DNA from: Synergistaceae bacterium
GTDB taxonomy: Bacteria > Synergistota > Synergistia > Synergistales > Aminobacteriaceae
Direction: 5' to 3'
Assembly: GCA_018436595.1 (NCBI GenBank)
Contig: JAHDLC010000004.1
Span: 1-64,000 of the forward strand
Length of the DNA stretch: 64,000 nt
The notes below the pieces were generated by a model. It was not told where the DNA came from, did not search any database, and saw only the letters and a program-made list of their open reading frames with translations. Of this stretch, positions 9,595 to 18,423 are shown one piece after another. The translations under genes and the position numbers were made by a program. Each line of letters starts with the position of its first letter. The first letter of the stretch is position 1.

Positions 9595-10818
9595 TTACCC
9601 CATTGAACTCGGTGCGTGGTATTTCCGGAACAGGACGCCTGACCGTTCTTCTCTTCTCAGTGGAGGTATGGTCATCTTTCCGTAATCGTCGAAGACCTGG
9701 CGTATGAATACGTTTCCCGCCTTTTTCAGATCGATGACGGCCGGAATGGCGTCGCCTTCAGCTTCTTCTCCGGTCACCAGAAGGACTCTCGGTCGTATCA
9801 GATCCCGTTCCTTTGACTCGAGCACCACTCCCCTGCGACCGTCGGACAATTCAACCACCGCGCCCGGAGGAAAGAGACCCACCGACGCCAGGAGAGCCCG
9901 TACTATAAATTTGTCGAAACGGCCGTTTGCAGCTGCAAGGAGGGATGATACGGCCTGGTCGCTTCGTTTCCTTTCCCTTACATCCCATGCGGAAACAAGG
10001 TTCTCAAAAAAGTTTGCTACCCCTACGATTCTCGCCCCCACCGGAATGGCTTCTCCGCTGAGGCCGTCGGGGTACCCCGTACCATCCCAGGATTCGTGGT
10101 GGGAACGGACTGCCGAGAGTATATCCTGTGCCGTGACTCCGGCGTCCCTTAAAAGAGCTTCTCCAAGAAGGGGGTGTGTGTGGATGGCCTGACTGTCGGA
10201 AATGGCGGATTTCCTGCCCCGCTCTCCTGCAAAGGGAAAAAGGAAGGATTTCCCAATGTCGTGCAGAAGGCCGGCTACAGTAACGGATTCGACGAATCCT
10301 GTCCAGAGAGGGAAAAGACTGCCGGCAATGTGCCCCGCCAGAAGTGAGACATTGATTCCGTGAAGATAGGGTGTCTGTTTCCTTTCGGCACCTTCCCCGA
10401 GAGAAAGGGTGACCTGGGGGGTTTTTTTCACCTGCCGGCAGAGAGTGTTTCCGAGTGTGAGCAGAGAACGGATTCCCTTTTCCCGAACTGCCTTGTTCCG
10501 GATGTGGGAGTACACTACTTCCATCTGGTGAGCTGCGACCTGGGCCGCAAGGGGATTGAGCCGGGAGACGGGCGGGTGTACGCGGTGAAGAAGGTTTCTA
10601 AATTCGTCGATGGTGATAAGAACCGCTTTTTTGATCGGGATTTGGGTAACCCCATGCTTTCGAAGCAGGTCAAGTGCCCCGGGATGGGTCTTTCTGAGCG
10701 ACTGAAGATGAAGACCGGCGGGAAGGAGCAGTGCCGAGGAAGAAGAAACCACGTCCGCCGCAATGGTTCCTTCTTCATCGAAGAGCAGGTCGACCGGTAT
10801 GAGTTTGACGGAATTCAC
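9595..10818 (-). CDS. HD-GYP domain protein, metal site altered
   Basis: HD-GYP proteins are usually cyclic-di-GMP phosphodiesterases. The 407-residue protein has an unrecognised N-terminal half and a C-terminal HD-GYP domain: GLLHDIGK (HD at 186-187), HTHPLLGE, and SHHESWDGTGYPDGL (HH at 240-241). The last conserved metal ligand, the Asp of the usual VADxxDA motif, is Asn here (VANFFEN, Asn269), which could weaken or abolish catalysis. I prefer the GTG start at 10818: GGAGG lies 8 bases upstream, whereas the longer frame to 10854 has no ribosome site. It is a single gene, running towards the tRNA operon. No membrane segment or receiver domain is visible, so its input is unknown. Confidence 0.88.
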   Translation of the reverse strand: MNSVKLIPVDLLFDEEGTIAADVVSSSSALLLPAGLHLQSLRKTHPGALDLLRKHGVTQIPIKKAVLITIDEFRNLLHRVHPPVSRLNPLAAQVAAHQMEVVYSHIRNKAVREKGIRSLLTLGNTLCRQVKKTPQVTLSLGEGAERKQTPYLHGINVSLLAGHIAGSLFPLWTGFVESVTVAGLLHDIGKSFLFPFAGERGRKSAISDSQAIHTHPLLGEALLRDAGVTAQDILSAVRSHHESWDGTGYPDGLSGEAIPVGARIVGVANFFENLVSAWDVRERKRSDQAVSSLLAAANGRFDKFIVRALLASVGLFPPGAVVELSDGRRGVVLESKERDLIRPRVLLVTGEEAEGDAIPAVIDLKKAGNVFIRQVFDDYGKMTIPPLRREERSGVLFRKYHAPSSMG

Positions 10819-10915
10819 TTCCTCTACCTCCGAAAAAAGAATGATTACCCCCACTTTTTTTCTTCCCTGCGGGAATCAGAACTGCGGAAGGCGGGCATAC
10901 TGCCTTCCTGCGAGA

Positions 10916-10944
10916 TTGACATTGACGCACCACCATGCTAGACT
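10916..10944 (+). promoter_or_regulatory. Promoter of the hisC operon with nearby dyads
   Basis: TTGACA (10916-10921), a 17-base spacer and TAGACT (10939-10944) form a near-consensus promoter reading toward hisC. A short dyad AAAGACTTT (10948-10956) lies close to the expected start point, and a second, AAAGT-N7-ACTTT, lies at 10981-10997 just before the ribosome site AGGAG. These are candidate operators. Confidence 0.7.
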
Positions 10945-11010
10945 GCAAAAGACTTTAGGAAATGCACAATGTAATATGATAAAGTTTTCAACACTTTAGG
11001 AGACGGCATT

Positions 11011-12036
11011 ATGCCCCTTTATCTGGACAAAAACGAAAATCCTTTCCAGACGCCAAAGGAAATCAGGGATGCTGTTGCGGAAAAGATTTCCGGGCTTATG
11101 TTCAACAGGTATCCTGACCCCTGGTATCCATCCCTGAAGCGTAAGCTCGCCGACCTTGCCGGCCTTTCTCCGGAATCCGTGGTGACCGGCAGCGGAGGCG
11201 ATGAAATCCTCGCAATGATTTTCTCACGTTTTGTACGCCCCGGAGACCCGGTTCTGACCTTTTCCCCCACTTTTTCGGAGTATTACAGGCTGTCGCGGAT
11301 GGCAGGAGCGAGACATATCACTCTTCCCATCCATATGGAGGGAGATGAAGCCGTTTTTCCCGCCGGACCGTTTCTCGAAGCGGTTGAGAGGGAAAAACCG
11401 GCCCTGGTGCTTCTCGATACGCCGAATAACCCAAGCGGAGCAAGTCTGCCTTCTTCTTTTATCGGAGATGTGATTGCCCGAAGTGAGTCCTTTGTCGTGG
11501 TCGATGAAGCATACGGTGAATTCGCTGATTCCACTTTCCTGGCCGGTTTTTCAGGAAAGGGGATTCCCGACAGAGTCATTGTTTTGAAAACACTCTCAAA
11601 AGCATGGGGAATGGCCGGAATCCGTTTCGGATGGGCGTACTGCGGCATTTCTGCCGCATCCCCACTCGAAGAGGCAAGAAGCCCCTTCAATGTCGGCATT
11701 TTCCAGGAAGCCGCCGCGGAAATTGTCCTTGACCATCCTGAGTTTCCTGCCATCTCAGCACAAAAAGTGAAAAAACTGCGTGAATCTGTCCGGCAGTGCA
11801 TCAATGCCCTTGAAGGGTGGAAGGCATTCAGGAGCGACGGAAATTTCCTTCTGTTGCGGATTCCTTTTCCGGAAGGGATGGTACGTTCTGCTGCTGAAGA
11901 GGATTTTTGCTTCAAATTTCTTGGTCTGACGCCGGAAACAGGAAACAGGGAGTGCTGGATAAGGCTGACGATCGGGACAGAGGATGAAATGGCTGAAGTT
12001 CTTCGTTTCTTTTCTTTACTGGGGAAAAAATCCTGA
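11011..12036 (+). CDS. hisC: Histidinol-phosphate aminotransferase-like PLP enzyme
   Basis: This is a fold-type I class I/II aminotransferase; the expected role is histidinol-phosphate transamination in histidine synthesis. The 341 residues include an N terminus LDKNENPFQTP typical of HisC, a substrate segment LLDTPNNPSG, DEAYGEF, and the PLP lysine Lys197 in VLKTLSKAWGMAGIRFG. The start has AGGAG 8 bases upstream. HisC cannot be told from threonine-phosphate decarboxylase (CobD) or aromatic aminotransferases by sequence reading alone. The neighbouring YerC/HisR-type regulator supports a histidine link, although no other his gene is in the window. Confidence 0.82.
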   Translation: MPLYLDKNENPFQTPKEIRDAVAEKISGLMFNRYPDPWYPSLKRKLADLAGLSPESVVTGSGGDEILAMIFSRFVRPGDPVLTFSPTFSEYYRLSRMAGARHITLPIHMEGDEAVFPAGPFLEAVEREKPALVLLDTPNNPSGASLPSSFIGDVIARSESFVVVDEAYGEFADSTFLAGFSGKGIPDRVIVLKTLSKAWGMAGIRFGWAYCGISAASPLEEARSPFNVGIFQEAAAEIVLDHPEFPAISAQKVKKLRESVRQCINALEGWKAFRSDGNFLLLRIPFPEGMVRSAAEEDFCFKFLGLTPETGNRECWIRLTIGTEDEMAEVLRFFSLLGKKS

Positions 12037-12065
12037 ACGGTTTAGAAGCCGAGGAGGTGCCATTT

Positions 12066-12362
12066 ATGGTCGAAAAATGGAAGGATAAATTAACGGATCA
12101 GCTCTGCCAAGCGCTTCTCTCCCTCGAAACTCCGGAGGAAATTTACAGTTTCCTCGAAGACGTGGCGACCATAGGGGAAATCAGGGCCCTGGCCCAGCGT
12201 CTTGAAGTATCGCGCCTCCTGAGTGAGGGGTATACCTACCCCCAGATTGCCCAGCAGACGGGTGCCAGCACCGCGACAATCAGCCGGGTGAAAAAATTCC
12301 TGGAATACGGAGCTGACGGCTATAAAATAGTGCTTGAAAGACTGCGGAAAGAAGAATCCTGA
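12066..12362 (+). CDS. TrpR-superfamily repressor, YerC/HisR type
   Basis: This small (98 residues) TrpR/YerC/YecD-family DNA-binding protein has a helix-turn-helix around residues 55-80 (GYTYPQIAQQTGASTATISR). The open frame begins with a GTG at 12057, but GAGGAGG lies right against it; the ATG at 12066, 8 bases downstream of that site, is preferred. It lies 29 bases after hisC and should be co-transcribed. YerC homologues in Firmicutes have been proposed as histidine regulators (HisR), so autoregulation of this two-gene operon by histidine is the natural hypothesis. The ligand is not shown by the sequence. Confidence 0.82.
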   Translation: MVEKWKDKLTDQLCQALLSLETPEEIYSFLEDVATIGEIRALAQRLEVSRLLSEGYTYPQIAQQTGASTATISRVKKFLEYGADGYKIVLERLRKEES

Positions 12363-12374
12363 TAATCGTCGGTG

Positions 12375-12410
12375 AAAAACGGGACCCTCATGAGAGGGCC
12401 CCGTTTTTTC
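12375..12410. terminator. Bidirectional terminator shared by the hisC operon and nth
   Basis: A 12-bp stem AACGGGACCCTC / GAGGGCCCCGTT with one A-C mismatch and loop ATGA is flanked by a T-run on the plus strand (TTTTTTCC) and by another on the minus strand (TTTTTCACC). The nth stop codon (12388-12390) lies inside the hairpin, so one element ends both converging transcripts. Confidence 0.85.
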
Positions 12411-13083
12411 CGTTATATGGACAGAGCAGGGCGATGAGACATCTGCCGCAGTCCGGTTTTCTTGCACCGCAGATGCCTCTGCCATGTTCAATGATATTGA
12501 TGTGCCCCCCGTAAAAACGCTCCTGGGGAACCCATTCCTCGAGGAGACCCTGAATATCCTCCGGGGCCGTTTTTTCCGGAACCCATTCCATCCGCCTGCA
12601 GAACCTTGCGATGTGGGTGTCTACAGGGAAAGCCGGTTTCCCGAGATCGAACAGCATGACGCAGGCGATGGTCTTTGCGCCGATTCCCGGAAGGGAGGAA
12701 AGGTATTCCCTTACCTTCGCCCCTTCCCAGGATTTGAGATCCCTCAGTGAATAACCGCCAAAGGATTTCCTGATCATATCCAGGATGCGGAGCATTCTCT
12801 CCGATTTTGTTCTTGCCAGCCCGGCGGGCCTGATGCATTCGGCGATGTCTTCTGAAGCAGCCGCAGCGGCTGCTTCCCATTCCGGAAAACGCACCTTGAG
12901 AGCCGCAAAGGCCCGGTCCCTGTTCCGGTCGTTAGTGTTCTGGGAAAGAAGGGTCAGCACGAGCCCGTCGAGAGGTTCGTCATGAGCCAGGTCCGGAGGA
13001 GCCGATTCATTCCCCCACATTTTTTCCAGGCCGTCGAATACCTTGTCGATTGCAGCAGGACGGGAAAAACTACTCTTCCCCAT
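12388..13083 (-). CDS. nth: Endonuclease III (DNA glycosylase/AP lyase)
   Basis: This base-excision-repair enzyme removes oxidised pyrimidines. The 231-residue protein has the helix-hairpin-helix LPGIGAKTIACVML with the catalytic Lys, the catalytic Asp in FPVDTHIARF, and a C-terminal 4Fe-4S site with Cys 205, 212, 215 and 221 (C-X6-C-X2-C-X5-C). An alanine-rich stretch (EAAAAAASEDIAE) near residue 75 looks like a small insertion. Its start overlaps the lon-like gene by 14 bases. Its 3' end forms part of the shared terminator. Confidence 0.95.
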   Translation of the reverse strand: MGKSSFSRPAAIDKVFDGLEKMWGNESAPPDLAHDEPLDGLVLTLLSQNTNDRNRDRAFAALKVRFPEWEAAAAAASEDIAECIRPAGLARTKSERMLRILDMIRKSFGGYSLRDLKSWEGAKVREYLSSLPGIGAKTIACVMLFDLGKPAFPVDTHIARFCRRMEWVPEKTAPEDIQGLLEEWVPQERFYGGHINIIEHGRGICGARKPDCGRCLIALLCPYNGKNGALS

Positions 13084-15499
13084 CGTTGTTGTCTTCCTCC
13101 GCTCTGTTGTCTTCTTCAGCCTCGAGCTTGTATTTTTTCTTGAGTCTTGCCCCTTCCTTCATCCATTTCTTCAGCCTGTTTTTCACCTTCCTGTGGATCG
13201 TGGATGATGAAACACCCGTCAGAAGCTCGATCCCCTCGTCGATGGTCGTTACGGAGAAAACCGAAAAACTTCCGGCCTTGACCGCTTCCAGGACTTTTTC
13301 CTCGAGCATGAGATGGCGGACGTTCTGGGCCGGAATGATAACGCCCTGCTCCCCAGTGAGGCCCCGGTGTTCGCAGTACTGGAAAAAGCCCTCTATCTTC
13401 TCGTTGACTCCGCCGATGGGCTGAATGTTGCCGAACTGGTCCACCGATCCGGTTACAGCGAATCCCTGCTTCAGGGGGGTCCCGGAAAGGGCGGAAAGAA
13501 GGCAGTACAGCTCCGTGGAAGAGGCGCTGTCTCCCTCGATGCCTCCGTACATCTGTTCGAAGGTGATGCGGGCCGAAAGGGAGAGGGGCATGTCCTGGGC
13601 ATATTTCCGTCCGAGGAAGCTTGTCAGGATAAGCAGTCCCTTGTTGTGGATAGGTCCTGTGAGCTTCACTTCCCGCTCGATGTTGACAACGCCTTCCTGC
13701 CCCATGTAGACGTTCGCGGTAATCCTTGAAGGATGGCCGAAGCGGTAGTCCATGAGATCCACAACGGAGAGGCCGTTGATCTGGCCCACGATTTCTCCGG
13801 AGGTGTCTATCCTGATGACCCCGTCCTCGTAAGCCCTAGCGATCCGTTCCTGGATCAGGTTCGAACGGAACTTCTTCTCCTCCACGGCTTTTCGCACGTG
13901 CTGACCGGTGACGAGGAGGGCTCCGTCCGCTTTTGCCCACGCTGATGATTCGACGATGACTTCTGTTATTTTGTTGAACTCCGTGGATATTCTTTCCTGG
14001 TCATCGGCTGTCCTGCTCGACCAGTCGATGACCTCCGCCACCCCGGAAGCGTCGAAGGGAAGACCGTTCTCCCGCTTCAGACAGGTGGCTATAAACTGGG
14101 CCATCTGCCGTTCCGTCTCTTGAGTCCTCAGCATGTCCGTATCGAAGTCTGCCTTGATCTTGAACATTTTCAGGAACTCGGGATCGTAGTATTGAAGCAG
14201 GGCATACAGGTATGGCGTCCCCACCATGACGACCTTGAAACGGATGGGGAGGGGCTGGGGCCTGAGGGAAGAGACAGGAACGGCTCCGTACTGCTCCCCA
14301 AGGTTTTCGATATTTGCCTCCCCGGTCCTGAGAACCCTCTTGAGGGCTTCCCAGGACATGAAGTTGAGAAGGACTTTCTCCGCATCAAGAACGAGAAACC
14401 CGCCGTTGGCCTTCTGAAACGCTCCGGGGACAATCTTTCTGAAATCGGTGTACAGGTATCCCTGGCGGCTTTCATATTCAACCTTCCCGGAAAGATTGTA
14501 ATATGTCGGATTTGTCTCCCATATGACGGGAGAACCGTGTTCCGGATCGTTGCACACGAAGACGTTCACCGTGTACCGGGTGAAGTCTATGTCGGCGTTT
14601 TCGTCTTTTGCGGCCGCGACGAAGATGCTGAAGTTGTCTATGATGTCTTCGGTCAGGTCGTCGATCCATGAACAGAGAATCTCGGTTGTTCCGAATTTCT
14701 CCTTTACGTCCTGGAGATAGGGTGTTATGGCGTTTCTGCAGATTTCCGCCTCCAACTTGACGATGCGCTCCTTGAGGCCTTTTTCCAGGTCGCGGATTTT
14801 CCTGAGGGTATCCAGGGTTTTCTGGGAGACTTCTTCTGATTTCTTCTGCCAGGTCTTCTGCTCCTCTTCAGAGAGGGCCTCGAACTCTTCCTGCTGGATT
14901 TCGCGCTTGTTTTTCTCCCCGTTTTCGCCTTCTTCCTCGGTAAGGGGAATGTTGACGAATCCCTGAGGAGTTCTTTTCAGGGAGAATTCATTTTCGGCCG
15001 CCCAGCCCTTCACTTCTTCCATAAGCTGGTTGACCTCTTCCTGGAACTCTTTCACCAGCTGCGCCTTCGCGTCTTCGTACTGGCTCTTCTCGAAGGCTTT
15101 GCTGATGGCGACCTTGAGTTCTTCGAGAAGGTCATCAAAGGCTGCGCCGAGGGCTTTTCCCTTTCCAGCGGGGAGATTTATAGCCAGGGGCTGTCCGGGA
15201 TCGTCAAAGTTGTACACATAGACCCAGTCGTCCGGAGCTGCCCTTTTGGCCGCCGCCGTCTTGAGCCGCTCAAGAGAATAAGTCGTTCTGCCGCTGCCCG
15301 GGTTGCCCAGGACAAAGATGTTGTACCCCTTGCTCTCCACTTCGAGTCCGAAGGAAATGGCGGAAACGGCCCGTTTCTGTCCTATAAATTCCTGCAGGGG
15401 CTGAAGATCCTCGGTTGTCGTGAAGCCGAGAGACCCGATATCGGTTTTTTTTCGGAGCTGTTCAAGTGAAAGCTGTTTCCCGACAGTTCGTTTGGCCAT
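13070..15499 (-). CDS. Lon-family ATP-dependent protease (AAA_32 / LonB-like)
   Basis: This soluble 809-residue protein belongs to the S16 protease family that differs from housekeeping LonA. Walker A is VLGNPGSGRTTY near residue 60 (Arg-Thr instead of Lys-Thr/Ser, which is common in this subfamily). A long charged coiled-coil insertion follows at about 120-290. Further on is an AAA core with GGFLVLDAEKVL, and a C-terminal protease domain with the Ser/Lys dyad at Ser658 (EGDSAS) and Lys701 (GGVNEKIEGF). The last 40 residues are very acidic and basic in blocks. The start follows GGGAGG. Substrates are unknown. It overlaps nth downstream. Confidence 0.9.
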   Translation of the reverse strand: MAKRTVGKQLSLEQLRKKTDIGSLGFTTTEDLQPLQEFIGQKRAVSAISFGLEVESKGYNIFVLGNPGSGRTTYSLERLKTAAAKRAAPDDWVYVYNFDDPGQPLAINLPAGKGKALGAAFDDLLEELKVAISKAFEKSQYEDAKAQLVKEFQEEVNQLMEEVKGWAAENEFSLKRTPQGFVNIPLTEEEGENGEKNKREIQQEEFEALSEEEQKTWQKKSEEVSQKTLDTLRKIRDLEKGLKERIVKLEAEICRNAITPYLQDVKEKFGTTEILCSWIDDLTEDIIDNFSIFVAAAKDENADIDFTRYTVNVFVCNDPEHGSPVIWETNPTYYNLSGKVEYESRQGYLYTDFRKIVPGAFQKANGGFLVLDAEKVLLNFMSWEALKRVLRTGEANIENLGEQYGAVPVSSLRPQPLPIRFKVVMVGTPYLYALLQYYDPEFLKMFKIKADFDTDMLRTQETERQMAQFIATCLKRENGLPFDASGVAEVIDWSSRTADDQERISTEFNKITEVIVESSAWAKADGALLVTGQHVRKAVEEKKFRSNLIQERIARAYEDGVIRIDTSGEIVGQINGLSVVDLMDYRFGHPSRITANVYMGQEGVVNIEREVKLTGPIHNKGLLILTSFLGRKYAQDMPLSLSARITFEQMYGGIEGDSASSTELYCLLSALSGTPLKQGFAVTGSVDQFGNIQPIGGVNEKIEGFFQYCEHRGLTGEQGVIIPAQNVRHLMLEEKVLEAVKAGSFSVFSVTTIDEGIELLTGVSSSTIHRKVKNRLKKWMKEGARLKKKYKLEAEEDNRAEEDNNDGEE

Positions 15500-15541
15500 A
15501 GAGATATCCTCCCGGAATATGTCATGTATTCAGTTGCCTTT

Positions 15542-16069
15542 TCAGCAGTCGATTCCTTTTCTGGCCAGGATTCCCTTCCTGTAAGGGTGTTTTATCTCGG
15601 CCATGTCCGTCACCAGGTCGGCGAGTTCAATCAGTTCCTTGGGGGGATTTCTTCCTGTGAGCACAACTTCCACATGGAGAGGTTTTTGCCTGAGAAGATC
15701 AACCACTTCACCAAGCGGAAGAAGTCCAAAAGACAGGGCAACATTGATTTCATCAAGGATCACCAGGTCATAACACCCTGACTGGAGGATCTGCCGCGCC
15801 GCACGGAGCCCTTTTTCCGCTTCGGCATAATCCACAGGGTCGATGCTTCCGGGGTAAATATAATCCGGCCTTCCCGTCTGAATAAGTTTTACTCCGGGAA
15901 GAAACGAGAGTCCCCGGACTTCGCTGTACACCCACCCCTTCATGAACTGGATGAAAGCGGTTTTTCCGCCGCATCCGGCCATTCGAACCACAAGCCCAAG
16001 GGCGCTGCTGGTTTTTCCCTTGCCTTCGCCCATATAAACATGGATAAGACCAAAGTCCAAAAGAGACAT
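15542..16069 (-). CDS. cobO: Cob(I)yrinic acid a,c-diamide adenosyltransferase (CobO/BtuR type)
   Basis: This enzyme transfers the adenosyl group of ATP to cobalt in corrinoids, giving adenosylcobalamin. The 175-residue protein has the unusual P-loop GEGKGKTSSALG, followed by VRMAGCGGKTAFIQFMKG, LVILDEINVAL and VLTGRNPPKEL, all typical of the CobA/BtuR family. The open frame extends to 16123, but the ATG at 16069 has GGGGTGATG just upstream and gives the normal length. No other cobalamin gene and no cobalamin riboswitch is in the window, so it may serve salvage or B12-dependent fermentation enzymes elsewhere. Confidence 0.93.
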   Translation of the reverse strand: MSLLDFGLIHVYMGEGKGKTSSALGLVVRMAGCGGKTAFIQFMKGWVYSEVRGLSFLPGVKLIQTGRPDYIYPGSIDPVDYAEAEKGLRAARQILQSGCYDLVILDEINVALSFGLLPLGEVVDLLRQKPLHVEVVLTGRNPPKELIELADLVTDMAEIKHPYRKGILARKGIDC

Positions 16070-16105
16070 AGCTTCATCACCCCGTCCCACTATGCACCTT
16101 TTTCT

Positions 16106-16118
16106 TTGTATATTACAA
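16106..16118. promoter_or_regulatory. Short palindrome between divergent cobO and hypF
   Basis: TTGTA-TAT-TACAA is a perfect 5-3-5 palindrome centred in the 73-base region between the two divergent genes. It contains a -10-like TATATT reading toward hypF. I see no convincing -35 on either strand. It could be an operator or chance in an AT-rich spacer. Confidence 0.35.
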
Positions 16119-16142
16119 TGCAATCAGATTGGAGGTTTGTCA

Positions 16143-18422
16143 ATGCTTTCCCATAGAAAGATTCTCGTCTCCGGCATCGTTCAGGGTGTCGGATTTCGTC
16201 CTTTTTGCGCTCGTCTGGCAGAAAGGCTTGGCCTTGCCGGTTCCGTCAGAAACACTTCCGGAGGTGTGGAGATAGAGCTTACCGGTGAACCGGAGATTTT
16301 GGACAGTTTTTTTCAGTCTCTTTCTGCCGAAAACCCTCCCGCTTCAGTCATCACTTCGGCAGTCGTTCTCGAGAACCGACCGGCGTCAGACCCGGGCGAA
16401 AAGACGTTCCGGATTCTCGGGAGCAAAAAGGAGGAGGACCAATCCGTACTTATTCCGCCCGATCTCGCCGTCTGTGACGACTGTACCGCCGAGATGCGTG
16501 ATCCGTCCGACAGAAGATACAGGTACCCCTTCATCAACTGCACGAACTGTGGTCCGAGGTACACAATCATACGGGACCTTCCCTACGACAGGCCGAAAAC
16601 GGCCATGGCCCCTTTTCCCATGTGCCCTTCCTGCAGCCGGGAATATCATGACTCTTCCGACCGGAGGTTTCATGCGCAGCCTAATGCCTGCTTTGACTGC
16701 GGACCCTCGGTCTGGCTGACCGACAGCTGGGGAACGGTTCTCTGCCGGGGCGATGAGGCCGTCGGGAAATGCTCCGCCCTTCTCGATGAGGGCAGGATAA
16801 TTGCCGTCAAAGGTATCGGGGGGTTCCACATCGCATGCACTCCCTTCAGTGACGAGGTCGTGGCCCGGCTGCGGCAGAGAAAGGGGAGAAAGGACAAACC
16901 TTTCGCCGTGATGGCCTCTTCCATCGAAGAGGCTGAGAGAATGGCGCACATACCGGCAAGTGCCCGGGAATTGATGCTTTCCCCGAGAAAACCCATTGTT
17001 CTCTGCTGCCGGAGAGCGGAGTACCCGTTGTCGGACCTTGTTGCTCCGGGACAGAAAACGGTGGGGATTCTCCTTCCCTATTCACCGCTCCACCATCTCA
17101 TCCTCGAGGAAAAGAAAGCCCTGATCATGACCAGTGCCAATTTTTCAGATGAGCCTATTGTTTCCTCGAACGAGAAAGCCCTTTCAGTCCTTTCCGGTAT
17201 CGCTGACTTTTTCCTGCTCCACGACAGGGAGATATACATGGCCATCGATGATTCCGTAGCCGCTCCCCTGGGACGGTCATACTTCCTTCTCCGGAGAGCG
17301 AGAGGGTATATTCCGGCTCCGATGGCTCTTCATGCAGATTCTCCCGTCATCTTCGGAGCGGGTGCGGAAATGAAGTCTTCTTTTTGCGTTTCCAAGGGAG
17401 ATCTGCTGTTTCCGGGACAATATCTCGGAGACATGAAACAGAGAGAAACGGCGGTCTATTACGGGCGGGCCATGAAGCATTTCCTGACGCTGTATGAACT
17501 CACGCCAGAATATCTTGTCCATGATCTCCATCCCCAGTTTCTTTCTACCGCAACAGCTCTCGGGAACCTCCCCGGCTTCAGGGGAGAAAAACTGGCAGTA
17601 CAGCATCATCATGCCCATCTCGCCGCCTGCCTTCTGGAAAACGGGGTCAGGGGCCCGGCCATAGGTGCGATTTTTGACGGTACCGGATACGGTGAGGACG
17701 GAACAGTATGGGGAGGAGAATTTCTTGTGGGTGACTTTTCAGGCTTTTCGCGAAGGGGACATTTTCTCCCTTCCCGCCTTCCGGGAGGAGATGCCTCCGT
17801 TGCGGAACCCTGGCGCTATGGGCTTTCCCTTCTCGTCGAAACACTGGGAGAAGAAACCGCACGGCAGCTTGGAGAAAAACTCTGGCCGGGCAGGAAAGAC
17901 ATGATCCCCATGATTCTTTCCGTTCTCCGGTTTTCACCCGTTACGACGTCCTGCGGAAGGTTTTTCGACGGAGTTGCCGCCCTTCTCGGTCTCATGGAAA
18001 GAATAACCTTTGACGGACAGGCTGCCATGGCTCTTGAAGGGATTGCCGAAGGCGGACAGCTCAGTGCTCCTTTTACTGTGGAACGGAGGGAAGGACGGTT
18101 CGTCCTTGACTGGAGGCCGGCAGTCCGATGGGTTGCGGATAATGTGGGCACGATGAGGAAGGAAATCATTGCCGGAGCGGTGCATACCGGACTTGCCCTC
18201 GGAGTGGCAGAAATATGCGGCTGCCTTGCTGAAGAAACGGGGATACGGGATGTTGCTCTTTCGGGAGGGGTCTGGCAGAACAGAAGGCTGACCGCAACGG
18301 TACGAAAGCTCCTCGGAGAAAAGGGACTCAATTCCCTGCTCCACCGGCTTGTTCCTCCAAACGACGAATGCGTTTCCGTCGGCCAGGTGGCCATAGGGGC
18401 TGAGCGGTGGAAAAAGAAATAA
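16143..18422 (+). CDS. hypF: [NiFe]-hydrogenase maturation carbamoyltransferase HypF
   Basis: HypF makes the thiocarbamate on HypE from carbamoyl phosphate, the precursor of the CN ligands of [NiFe]-hydrogenase. All domains are present in 759 residues: acylphosphatase (GIVQGVGFRPF near residue 10), zinc fingers (CDDCTAEM, INCTNCGPRYT, MCPSC, CFDCGP), a YrdC-like domain (ALLDEGRIIAVKGIGGFH) and a C-terminal Kae1-like domain with HHHAHLAAC. The ATG at 16143 has TGGAGG 7 bases upstream; the frame open to 16092 has none. No other hyp or hydrogenase gene is in the window, so its partners must be encoded elsewhere. Confidence 0.95.
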   Translation: MLSHRKILVSGIVQGVGFRPFCARLAERLGLAGSVRNTSGGVEIELTGEPEILDSFFQSLSAENPPASVITSAVVLENRPASDPGEKTFRILGSKKEEDQSVLIPPDLAVCDDCTAEMRDPSDRRYRYPFINCTNCGPRYTIIRDLPYDRPKTAMAPFPMCPSCSREYHDSSDRRFHAQPNACFDCGPSVWLTDSWGTVLCRGDEAVGKCSALLDEGRIIAVKGIGGFHIACTPFSDEVVARLRQRKGRKDKPFAVMASSIEEAERMAHIPASARELMLSPRKPIVLCCRRAEYPLSDLVAPGQKTVGILLPYSPLHHLILEEKKALIMTSANFSDEPIVSSNEKALSVLSGIADFFLLHDREIYMAIDDSVAAPLGRSYFLLRRARGYIPAPMALHADSPVIFGAGAEMKSSFCVSKGDLLFPGQYLGDMKQRETAVYYGRAMKHFLTLYELTPEYLVHDLHPQFLSTATALGNLPGFRGEKLAVQHHHAHLAACLLENGVRGPAIGAIFDGTGYGEDGTVWGGEFLVGDFSGFSRRGHFLPSRLPGGDASVAEPWRYGLSLLVETLGEETARQLGEKLWPGRKDMIPMILSVLRFSPVTTSCGRFFDGVAALLGLMERITFDGQAAMALEGIAEGGQLSAPFTVERREGRFVLDWRPAVRWVADNVGTMRKEIIAGAVHTGLALGVAEICGCLAEETGIRDVALSGGVWQNRRLTATVRKLLGEKGLNSLLHRLVPPNDECVSVGQVAIGAERWKKK

Positions 18423-18423
18423 A

